This document shows, piece after piece, positions 56,977-64,000 of a stretch of 64,000 nt of DNA. Both the position numbers and the translations under genes were made by a program. This stretch comes from JAWKUK01 sp041398605. Lineage in GTDB: Bacteria; Planctomycetota; UBA1135; GCA-002686595. Under the pieces are notes generated by a model. That model saw only the letters and a program-made list of their open reading frames with translations, searched no databases and was not told the origin of the DNA. The stretch is taken from the NCBI GenBank assembly GCA_041398605.1, contig JAWKUK010000006.1:62001-126000 (forward strand), given 5' to 3'. Position 1 is the stretch's first letter. Each line of letters opens with the position of its first letter.

Positions 56977-57786
56977 ATGTCCGAGCGCCCTCCCGTGCCG
57001 CGGCGCACCGAGATCTCCGGTGCGATCGGCGAACACATCCATGTGAGCGCTCCCTACGAGGACCTCGCGCGGCGGCTCGGGCTCACGTCGCCGCGCTGGG
57101 CGTTCGAGGACCCGCGGATCGAGGTCTGGCGCTGCATCGCTGAGCGCGAGAACGGCGTGCTCGACGCCGAAGGCACGCGCCTGCACGTCAAACGCGACCA
57201 GCCGGGGCGCCGCGCCGTCGCAGACGAGGCGCGCGGCCTCGCGCTCCTGGCCGCCGCTGGCATCGGCAGCGCGCCGCTCGTGGCCCACGGGCGCCTGGCG
57301 GACGGCCGCAGCTTCCTCGTCACGGAGCACCTGCACGGGTTCGAGGACGCAGAGCGCCTCCTGGAGCGCGGCGTCCCTTTCGAGCGCCTCGCGCCCGCCA
57401 CAGCGCTCCTCGCGGCGACGCTGCACCGCGCTAGGCTGCACCATCGCGACCTGTACGTCGGCCACTTCTGGGCACGCTTGGACGACGCGACGCCGAACGA
57501 GCCGACGCTGCGCCTGATCGACGCCGCGCGCGTGCGGCCCCTGCCGCGCGTTCTTGCGCGTCGCTGGATCGTGAAGGACCTCGGCCAATTCGTCTACAGC
57601 ATCGAGCGCTTCGACGCCTCGGGGGGCGCGCGCCGCGCGTGGCTGGAGCGCTACGCGAGCGCGTCAGGCGCGCCGCTCACGCCGCGGCTCGAGGCCGCGA
57701 TCCAGCGGCGCGCGCAGCGCATCGCGCGCAGCGCCGCGCGCAGCGCGCGCCGCGACCCGACGCGCAATCACCCGATCGACCGCTGA
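56977..57786 (+). CDS. WaaP/Kdo-type lipopolysaccharide kinase-like protein
   Basis: This 269-aa protein has a protein-kinase-like fold reduced as in WaaP/InaA enzymes: HVKRDQPGRRAVADEARGL (ATP lysine), LVTEHLHGFEDAERLLE, HHRDLYVGHFW (catalytic Asp in HRDLY), and LRLIDAARVRPLPRVLARRW (metal Asp). It lacks a signal and is likely cytoplasmic. Such enzymes phosphorylate sugars of the LPS core. It has a basic C terminus (IARSAARSARRDPTR). It is divergent from the TPR lipoprotein gene and ends 20 nt before a convergent gene. Confidence 0.85.
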   Translation: MSERPPVPRRTEISGAIGEHIHVSAPYEDLARRLGLTSPRWAFEDPRIEVWRCIAERENGVLDAEGTRLHVKRDQPGRRAVADEARGLALLAAAGIGSAPLVAHGRLADGRSFLVTEHLHGFEDAERLLERGVPFERLAPATALLAATLHRARLHHRDLYVGHFWARLDDATPNEPTLRLIDAARVRPLPRVLARRWIVKDLGQFVYSIERFDASGGARRAWLERYASASGAPLTPRLEAAIQRRAQRIARSAARSARRDPTRNHPIDR

Positions 57787-57805
57787 GCGACCGCGCGGCG
57801 ATCGC

Positions 57806-60082
57806 TCAGCGCGGCGCGAGGCGCGCCGCGATGCGCGCGTGGGCCCGCACCGCCTGCGTGTGCGCGTCAGCGCCCGTGGGGCTCGCGAGCAACGGATGGT
57901 TCGCCAGCGCGACCAGGCTCTGCGCCCAGGGCACCATCGCCGACACGACGTTCGCCTGGTCGTCATAGACGCGCCAGTCGCGCCACGCGCCGTTCTCCTG
58001 CTTCGCGACGTTGAACGTCCACGCGCCGAGGATCGGCGCCGGGGCGCGCCCGGCGACCTGGTCCTCCAGCGCCCAGCGATACAGCTGCCCCTTCGGCTGC
58101 TGCGCGCCGTTGATCGTGTGGAACCCGTACTCGGTGATGACCACAGGCAAGTCGCTCAGGACATCGAGCGCGGACAGGATGTTCGTGAAGAGCTCGTTGT
58201 AGGAGTCGACGACCGTGTCGTAGCCCGACTCGAAGCCTTGCAGGCCGATCATATCGACGTAGCGATCGCCAGGGAACGCGGCGACCGCGCGGCTCGTCAG
58301 GCCGGCATCACCGGGCAAGTTCGAGACCACGTACGCGAGCGCGACGTTGTTGGCGTCAGCGGCGTCGCGCAAGCCGGCGATCCGCCGCCAGCCGTCGCGC
58401 AAGAGCGCCTCACGACCGTTGCTGCTCCACGGGTACCAATAGCCATTGGCTTCGTGCAGCGGCGCGAGCTCGATGCGCCCCTCGCGGGCGCGACAGGCCT
58501 CGAAGAGCGCGCGAAAGAACGCGTCGTAGCCGCCGCTCGCGATCGAGGCCAACGTGTCGGCGCCGGCCGCGGGCCACAGCTCCATCACGACGTGGGGCAC
58601 GCGGCCCGCGGCGAGGACCGCGTCGATCTGCGCCATGAGCCCGGGCACCGCCGAGGTGCTCGCGCCGCCGAAGCCCGCGAACCACTTGAAGACGCTCGTC
58701 GACTGCCCGAGGAACCGCTCGCTGAGCGGCGCGCCTGGGCCGCCCGCCGCGTGCGCCACGGGGTCGTTCGACCAGAAGACGTTCTGCGGCGTGCGGCGCT
58801 CGGGGGAATCGACGACGATCCGCGGCTCGTAGAGCTCGAGGTCGCCCGTCAGCGCAGACTGCGAACCGGGGATGTTCGCGTCGCGCGCCGCGATCTTGAG
58901 GTGCACCAGAGAGGTGCGGTCGAGCGCTTGGTTCGCGAACTGGAACTGGTACAGCGGGATCACGACCTGCTGCTCGAACGTCGACAGCTCATTGAGCTCG
59001 ATCGCGACATGGCCCTCGTTGCCGAGCCCGTTCCCGCCGGCGTGCACGTCCTCGAGCACGACGAAGAGCCGCGGTGACGCCGACGGCTGCGTCGTCGTCC
59101 CGCGCACCGAGAACGAGACCGAGGCGTTCGGGTCCGACGCATCGAGCGGCCCGCCCAACACGTCCCGCAGGTCCATGACAAAGCCCACCCACGGCTGACT
59201 GGCGGTCGCCGCCGACCAGTCGAACTCGACCACGCCGCGCCCCAGGTCGATGCCGGGCGAGTCGTAGCGGTGATCTGCGCGCGCGAGGACGCGGGTGCCC
59301 GGGACCCCTTGCGGCCACAGGGTCGCGGCGGCATACGCGCCGACGGCGGGGTTCGACAGGTCGATGCGTCGCAAGGTGTGCTGCGCGCGGTGCTCGTGCC
59401 CGAGGCGCTCCCACGCGAAGACGCGGCCGCCGGCGCCGACGAACACGTCCGCGCGCAGGTCCGTCGGGGTCAGGCCATGGGCGACGACGAGCTGCTCGGG
59501 CCGGCGCACGGGGGCCGCCGCGCCCGTCGCAGGGGAGGGTACGCCCTGGACCGCGACCGGCCGGTCGACCCCGCCCGTGAGCCAGCGGAGCACGCGCGCG
59601 TGGGTCGCTGCGTCCGCGCCCGCCGGGCGTGTCACGTGCACGACGGACTCGACGCGGTCCCAGGCGGGCGCTCCGTTGGCGCCGCGCGCGACGACCTCGA
59701 TGGTCCGGTGCTCGACGCCGCGGCGCAGCGACGGCGGCCCGTCAGGGACCACGAAGTAGACCGATTGCGCCGTGGGGCCAAACAGGCCGAAGCTCGTCCC
59801 GCGGGGCGTGAGCGCGCCGTAGTCGAAGAGCACGTCCCAAGCGGGCTCGCGCTCGAGCGCGAGCGCCAGTTGCTCGCCCAAGGTCGCGAGGTCGCGGGCG
59901 AAGACGTCGCCAAACGCGAAGGAGACCGCGGCCTCTGGGCTCTGGGCCGGGGCGCACAGCGCGGCGACGAGGAAGATCGGGGAAAGCACCCCCGTAGGTT
60001 GCCACAGCCCTCGGGTTCGCGGGGCCGGGGCCCTAACGTTCGTTCCAGAATCGCTGGGCGGACCCGGGTTGGCACACCGCAA
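57806..60082 (-). CDS. Secreted GH26-like glycoside hydrolase
   Basis: The frame gives 758 aa from ATG 60082, but GTG 59989 (VLSPIFLVAALCAPAQ) is the likelier start, because the signal peptide begins there. The N-terminal half is beta-rich (DLRADVFVGAGGRVFAWERLG, GIDLGRGVVEFDWSA), perhaps carbohydrate-binding. The C-terminal half, from about residue 460, is a TIM barrel: PHVVMELWPAAG, RIELAPLHEANGYWYPWSSNG with the acid/base Glu of clan A HExN type, DMIGLQGFESGYD and VVITEYGFHTI with the nucleophile Glu. This is the GH26/GH-A clan pattern (mannanase or related). Substrate cannot be assigned. Confidence 0.8.
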   Translation of the reverse strand: MRCANPGPPSDSGTNVRAPAPRTRGLWQPTGVLSPIFLVAALCAPAQSPEAAVSFAFGDVFARDLATLGEQLALALEREPAWDVLFDYGALTPRGTSFGLFGPTAQSVYFVVPDGPPSLRRGVEHRTIEVVARGANGAPAWDRVESVVHVTRPAGADAATHARVLRWLTGGVDRPVAVQGVPSPATGAAAPVRRPEQLVVAHGLTPTDLRADVFVGAGGRVFAWERLGHEHRAQHTLRRIDLSNPAVGAYAAATLWPQGVPGTRVLARADHRYDSPGIDLGRGVVEFDWSAATASQPWVGFVMDLRDVLGGPLDASDPNASVSFSVRGTTTQPSASPRLFVVLEDVHAGGNGLGNEGHVAIELNELSTFEQQVVIPLYQFQFANQALDRTSLVHLKIAARDANIPGSQSALTGDLELYEPRIVVDSPERRTPQNVFWSNDPVAHAAGGPGAPLSERFLGQSTSVFKWFAGFGGASTSAVPGLMAQIDAVLAAGRVPHVVMELWPAAGADTLASIASGGYDAFFRALFEACRAREGRIELAPLHEANGYWYPWSSNGREALLRDGWRRIAGLRDAADANNVALAYVVSNLPGDAGLTSRAVAAFPGDRYVDMIGLQGFESGYDTVVDSYNELFTNILSALDVLSDLPVVITEYGFHTINGAQQPKGQLYRWALEDQVAGRAPAPILGAWTFNVAKQENGAWRDWRVYDDQANVVSAMVPWAQSLVALANHPLLASPTGADAHTQAVRAHARIAARLAPR

Positions 60083-60127
60083 GGCGCTGCGTCCGGGCGG
60101 CGCCAGGTGCGCGTCGCGGGGCGCAGG

Positions 60128-60877
60128 TCAGTAGAGGCCGGGGACGAGGCGCCAGCGCACTTGGCGCTGGTAGGCCCGGTAGGGCTCCCCGAACGTCGCG
60201 ACGAGGGTGCGCTCCTCGAGGGGGATCGCGACGATCAGATAGAGCGTGCTCAGGACCCCGAACAACAGGAGGCCACCGCTCATGGCCGGGACGCCGAAGA
60301 CCAGGAGCAGCCAGCCGGAGTAGATCGGGTGCCGCACGAGGCGGTACGGGCCGCGCAGCGCAAAGTCGGCGCTCGACGTCGCCCCGAGCGGGGTCCGCGT
60401 CGCGGGGTCATCGAGGCCCGAGAGCCGCAGCACCCCGAGCCGCCCGACGCTGACGGCGGTCAGAGCGACGCCCGCGACCTGGAGCCCGCGCAGCCCCCAG
60501 GAGGCCGCGCCCTCCACACGCCACACGAAGCCTGGCACGGGTTGCCAGGCCGCCGCCACGGCGATCAACAGCGCGCTCGCGATCCATACGAAGGCCGAGC
60601 GCTCGAGCCCAGGCGCCATGTGGCGCTCGACCCAGCGCCGCACCGGCATCCGCGCGAAGACAGAGTGATGCAGCCCGAAGAGGAGCATCAACGCGGCGTC
60701 GAAGGCGACCGGCCCGCCCCACGCCGCGAGCCGCCCCGGCGACACCTGCAATCCAGGCGTCGTGAAGCCGGCGAAGTGCCTCGCGCCGAGGTAGAGGAGC
60801 GCGGCCAAGAACGTCAGGGCGCCGCCCCACACGAAGAGGCGCGAGAGGAGGGACACAGGGGCGCGCGGGGACGTCAC
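60128..60877 (-). CDS. Isoprenylcysteine carboxyl methyltransferase-like membrane protein (NnrU/MddA type)
   Basis: This 249-aa protein has five or so membrane helices. The ICMT/PEMT SAM-binding motif is RHPIYSGWLLLVFGVP followed by IPLEERTLVATFGEPYRAYQRQVRW, which is conserved in methyltransferases of the NnrU, MddA and isoprenylcysteine group. A helix with FGLHHSVFAR matches the MddA-like methanethiol methyltransferase subgroup. Its substrate is uncertain. It shares a strand with the GH26-like gene, 45 nt upstream of that gene's longest-frame start (138 nt from the likelier GTG). Confidence 0.85.
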   Translation of the reverse strand: MTSPRAPVSLLSRLFVWGGALTFLAALLYLGARHFAGFTTPGLQVSPGRLAAWGGPVAFDAALMLLFGLHHSVFARMPVRRWVERHMAPGLERSAFVWIASALLIAVAAAWQPVPGFVWRVEGAASWGLRGLQVAGVALTAVSVGRLGVLRLSGLDDPATRTPLGATSSADFALRGPYRLVRHPIYSGWLLLVFGVPAMSGGLLLFGVLSTLYLIVAIPLEERTLVATFGEPYRAYQRQVRWRLVPGLY

Positions 60878-60916
60878 CCGTAGATGGTACGCGCGGCCAG
60901 CGTGTGCGGCGCGCGT

Positions 60917-63241
60917 TCAGCGCGAGGTCGCGCTCGCGGGATAGAAGCGGCGACACGCCCAGACGACCGCCTCGTAGCGCCCCGCCTGGGCGTTGTACGC
61001 ATTGCCGGCGACGCGCACTTTGCCGCGCAGCGGCACATCGATCGCCGTCGCGAACGAGCGCGTGAATTCAGGTCGCAGCGCCACGAGCTCGGCGTGCAGG
61101 TCGAGCGCGCTGCCGGCCGTCCCGCGCCACAGGGTCGCGCGGGTCTCCGTGCCCACGACGACCTCACCGACCTGGAGGCCGTCACAGGTCGCGTGCGCGG
61201 CGCTGCTCGACGCGCCCGTGGGATGCAGGTCGACCAAGCTGTCCGGGGACCCGCCCCACACGCTCGCGTGGTCCACCCCGGCGACACGGGCCGTGCCGAC
61301 CTGCTGTCCCCAGCCCGCGCCGAGGACCGCGCTGCGCTGTACTCCGAGCGGCTGAAGCGACTCGATCGGGCCGCCAAGCCCGCGCCACTGCGTCGCCTGG
61401 GGCGCAGGCGAGACGAAGAGGATCCCGTACTGCTGCCCGCGGAAGACGGCGGTCAAGTTGCCGCCCGATGCCGCCGGGAAGGCGAGGACCTGGCCCGTCC
61501 CCGCGCCGCTCGGCCAATGGATCGGCTGGGACGCGATGCTCGTCTCTTCGTACAGGACGTACCCCGCGACATCGACGCCGTCGGTCGCGAGGGCCCGCCC
61601 GATCTCGTAGCCCTGCGGCTGTAGATCGACGACCGTCGGGAGGCCGTTCAACCAGCGGCACGCGTGGGCGTAGTAGCCCGTGCCGAACTGCGTCCAATAC
61701 GGCCACCAATACCAACCGACGAGCATCTCGCCCGAGAGCGCGAGGCACCCTCCGCCGACCGAGTTGGCGGGCGTCAGATCGGACGCGACGCCGGTGCTCG
61801 CGTCCCAAAGCATAGGGTGCTCGAGGGAGTTGTAGGTCGGGTGCGGGTACCTCGCGCTGCCGACGACACGGAGACCGTCCACGCCGTAGGCGCGGGACTC
61901 GATGGCCCCCGCGGGATGCAGGACCTGCACTGCCCAAGCGCCTCGAAAGGTCGGCGACGAGCGGACGCGCAGCGGCGCGCCGACGCTGACGGCGCCGCAC
62001 GTATTCGTCGCGACGAGCGTGTACTCGCCGCTATCGAGCCCGCTCACCGGCGCGATGGTCAGCGTCCGCGTCGTCGTGCCGGACAGCGCGCCGCCGCCGC
62101 TCGCGACGTTGCCGAGCAGGGCGACGCCGTCCTTGTGCCACTGGTACGACTGTGGGGCGCCGCCCGTCACCGTCGCGGCGAGGCTCACGGCCTGACCCTC
62201 CCAGCACACGGCCGCGCTCAGCGCGAGCTCGGGGCAGCGAATGGTCGAGAGGCGCTCGACGAGCGCGGTCCCCGCCGTCGGAGCCACGCCGGTGGCCGAG
62301 GTCGTGCCGCCGATCGCATAGAGCGCATCATCGGCGCCGAGCGCCGCCGCGAAGTGCTTGCGCGGGGTGAGCATGTCCGGGCCCTGGCTCCAGAACGTGT
62401 GGTCCGCATCGAGGACCCACACGCGCGCCTCGACGCCGCTGTCGCTCTCGCCCCCGAGCACGTAGATGCGCCCGTCGACCCCCCGCAGGGCGCGCGCGCC
62501 GTTCAACCCGACCGGCATGTCCGGCACCTCGGTGTCCGACCAGGCGTCCCCGAGCACGTCATAGCTCGCGACGTTCGTGCTCCGCGCGCCCCCGTGCTCG
62601 ACGAACCCGCCGCAGACGAGCAAGTGGCCTTGGCCGTCGTTGACCGCGGCCGCGTCCGCCACCGGGGTCAGCAGCGGCGCGAGGACCTCCCAGGTGTCGC
62701 TCGCCGCATCGTAGCGCTCGACCCGGGCCTTGTTCTGGTTCGACGGGGTCGCGGTCGCGCCGCGCCCTCCGCCGATCGAATAGAGGCGCCGGCTGTCGTC
62801 GCTCGCCCACGCGAACAGCCCGTCGGGCGCCTGTGCGCTGCGATCCGCCAGCCCCGTCGTGATCCCGTTGACCCCGTCGTACACGTAGGTCTCGCCGGGG
62901 TCACCGCCCGGGTCGAGCGCGTCGACGCCGCCGAAGACGATGAGGCGCCCGGCCGGGTCGAGGCCCGCCCCCTGGTGGATCACCGGCCCGTTGAGGGGCT
63001 CGAGGGCCACCCACTGGTTCGCGGCGACGGAGTACCGATGCACGGCGCCGTCAGAGTCCCCGTTGGTGCTGAAGGGCTCGCCGCCGATCGCGTAGAGCGC
63101 GTCGCCGACCGCCACGCCCGCCGCGTGTTGCCGCCCGGTCGCTGACGCCGGCAGTGACGCGACGGGCTCCCAGGTCTGGGCCGCGGCCAGGGATGTGAGG
63201 AGCGACACGGAGAGCAGGCGAGGGAGGGCGGGAGCACGCAT
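60917..63241 (-). CDS. Secreted Kelch-repeat protein with Ig-like domain
   Basis: ATG 63241 (MRAPALPRLLSVSLLTSL) starts a signal peptide; the 774-aa product is exported. Residues 25-340 form a Kelch propeller with repeats of the type ALYAIGGEPFSTNGD, LIVFGGVDALDPGG, LYSIGGGRGATAT, LLVCGGFVEHGG, IYVLGGESDSG and LYAIGGTTSATG. An Ig-like module follows (CWEGQAVSLAATVTGGAPQSYQWHKDG...SGEYTLVATNTCGAVS). The last 330 residues repeat a second motif, VVGSARYPHPTY, VAGYVLYEETS and VAGVDHASVWGG, of the HAF-repeat type. It may bind proteins or carbohydrates at the surface. Confidence 0.8.
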   Translation of the reverse strand: MRAPALPRLLSVSLLTSLAAAQTWEPVASLPASATGRQHAAGVAVGDALYAIGGEPFSTNGDSDGAVHRYSVAANQWVALEPLNGPVIHQGAGLDPAGRLIVFGGVDALDPGGDPGETYVYDGVNGITTGLADRSAQAPDGLFAWASDDSRRLYSIGGGRGATATPSNQNKARVERYDAASDTWEVLAPLLTPVADAAAVNDGQGHLLVCGGFVEHGGARSTNVASYDVLGDAWSDTEVPDMPVGLNGARALRGVDGRIYVLGGESDSGVEARVWVLDADHTFWSQGPDMLTPRKHFAAALGADDALYAIGGTTSATGVAPTAGTALVERLSTIRCPELALSAAVCWEGQAVSLAATVTGGAPQSYQWHKDGVALLGNVASGGGALSGTTTRTLTIAPVSGLDSGEYTLVATNTCGAVSVGAPLRVRSSPTFRGAWAVQVLHPAGAIESRAYGVDGLRVVGSARYPHPTYNSLEHPMLWDASTGVASDLTPANSVGGGCLALSGEMLVGWYWWPYWTQFGTGYYAHACRWLNGLPTVVDLQPQGYEIGRALATDGVDVAGYVLYEETSIASQPIHWPSGAGTGQVLAFPAASGGNLTAVFRGQQYGILFVSPAPQATQWRGLGGPIESLQPLGVQRSAVLGAGWGQQVGTARVAGVDHASVWGGSPDSLVDLHPTGASSSAAHATCDGLQVGEVVVGTETRATLWRGTAGSALDLHAELVALRPEFTRSFATAIDVPLRGKVRVAGNAYNAQAGRYEAVVWACRRFYPASATSR

Positions 63242-63487
63242 GGCAGCCATTCGATGGGGTCATTCGAAGGGTCGAGGGGCGCCGGCAGGGCGACCCTCGA
63301 CCGCCCCACGCTACGCGGCGCCTGCGCCTCTACCGATGACCCTGGGGTCATCTCTGAAGCGGCCACGTGTCCGCGCGCCGCCCGCCGACGTGGAGCCCGG
63401 GTCAGCGGCCCGGCGCGTTCGACGGGGTCACCCGGCACCCAGGACGGAGGCCATCCCAGAGCCCGCCCGGTACCATCGCGGCCCCCC

Positions 63488-64000
63488 ATGCATCTCTCCC
63501 CCATCGACTGGGCGATCCTCGGCGCCTACATCGCCCTCGCCCTCGGCGCCGGCGCCCTCCTGGCGGGGCGCGCCGGCAAGGACACCACCGAGTACTTCCT
63601 CGCCGGGCGCCGCCTGCCATGGTGGATCGCGGGAACGTCGATGGTCGCGACGACCTTCGCGTGCGACACGCCGCTCGTCATCAGCGGCTGGGTGCGTGAG
63701 TTCGGCATCTGGCAGAACTGGCAGTGGTGGTGCATCGCGCTCTGCAACGTGCTCGCCGTCGTGTTGTTCGCGCGCTATTGGCGCCGCGGCCAGGTGATGA
63801 CCACGGCCGAGCTCGCGGAGCTGCGCTACGGCGGCCGCTCGGCGAAGGCGCTCCGCGGCGTGCTCGGCATGTTCCAAGCCGGCATCACGAACACGATCAT
63901 CCTCTCGTGGGTGCTGCTCGCGGCCTCGAAGATCCTCGACGTGATGTTCGAGCTCGACAAGGGCACCGCGCTCTTGCTCGCGTCGATCATCGCGCTGAGC
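63488..64000 (+). CDS. Sodium:solute symporter family protein (3' end outside window)
   Basis: The frame is open from ATG 63488 to the window end. The 171 visible residues have the SSS family start: SPIDWAILGAYIALALGAGAL, the DTTEYFLAGRRLPWWIAGTSM motif, a helix with FACDTPLVISGWV, and WWCIALCNVLAVVLFARYWRR. This is a sodium-coupled transporter of sugars, amino acids or similar small molecules. The usual length is about 500-600 aa, so most of the gene lies beyond the window. It is divergent from the Kelch gene, with 246 nt between them that show no other gene. Confidence 0.85.
   Translation, partial: MHLSPIDWAILGAYIALALGAGALLAGRAGKDTTEYFLAGRRLPWWIAGTSMVATTFACDTPLVISGWVREFGIWQNWQWWCIALCNVLAVVLFARYWRRGQVMTTAELAELRYGGRSAKALRGVLGMFQAGITNTIILSWVLLAASKILDVMFELDKGTALLLASIIALS

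Overview
The window is a GC-rich bacterial chromosome segment that most likely comes from a Planctomycetota member. The evidence is a Ser/Thr kinase fused to a formylglycine-generating-enzyme-like domain with the DWGLAR form of the kinase motif, an ECF sigma factor of planctomycetal type, many secreted proteins sharing a TNYC...TWNYQAWYRD C-terminal domain, and paired arylsulfotransferase-like lipoproteins. This placement is an inference from gene families; there is no rRNA in the window.

Layout. 0-5 kb: an envelope or polysaccharide cluster (membrane glycosyltransferase-like protein cut by the window edge, GT-B glycosyltransferase, radical SAM/SPASM protein, LpxH-like metallophosphatase). 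5-24 kb: two arylsulfotransferase-like lipoproteins, two tandem RlaP-type nucleotidyltransferases, an ArsC/Spx-family gene that carries an in-frame UGA, secreted proteins, a TPR glycosyltransferase, XdhC, and a trehalose pair (OtsA-OtsB fusion overlapping a GH15 enzyme). 24-33 kb: the kinase-FGE-like fusion, tRNA-Val(CAC) followed by a duplicated hairpin-bearing sequence, an ECF sigma factor, a 2OG dioxygenase, glycosyltransferases, an RTX lipoprotein and a YtxJ-like redox protein. 33.7-38.8 kb: a graveyard island containing a duplicated methyltransferase 3' end, a decayed AbiEi-like gene, IS21 and IS4 remnants, and a decayed DUF1016 nuclease between inverted repeats. 38.8-64 kb: ligA, cdd and an SRPBCC protein, then a largely secreted or membrane gene set (ApbE-DUF2271 with a PepSY membrane protein, HDAC family, pirin, M14 carboxypeptidase, animal-type haem peroxidase, AbgT transporter, TPR lipoprotein, WaaP-like kinase, GH26-like protein, ICMT-like methyltransferase, Kelch/Ig protein, and the start of a Na+/solute symporter).

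The strongest unusual signal is at 8403-8759 on the minus strand. An ArsC/Spx-family reading frame runs through a UGA exactly where the first cysteine of the redox CxxC motif belongs. A perfect 7-bp hairpin with a GGUC loop starts 10 nt after the UGA, which fits a bacterial selenocysteine insertion element. A conventional gene caller would start after the UGA and lose the active site. Second in interest is the 33.7-38.8 kb island, where a gene 3' end has been duplicated around a dead antitoxin-like gene and several mobile-element fragments.
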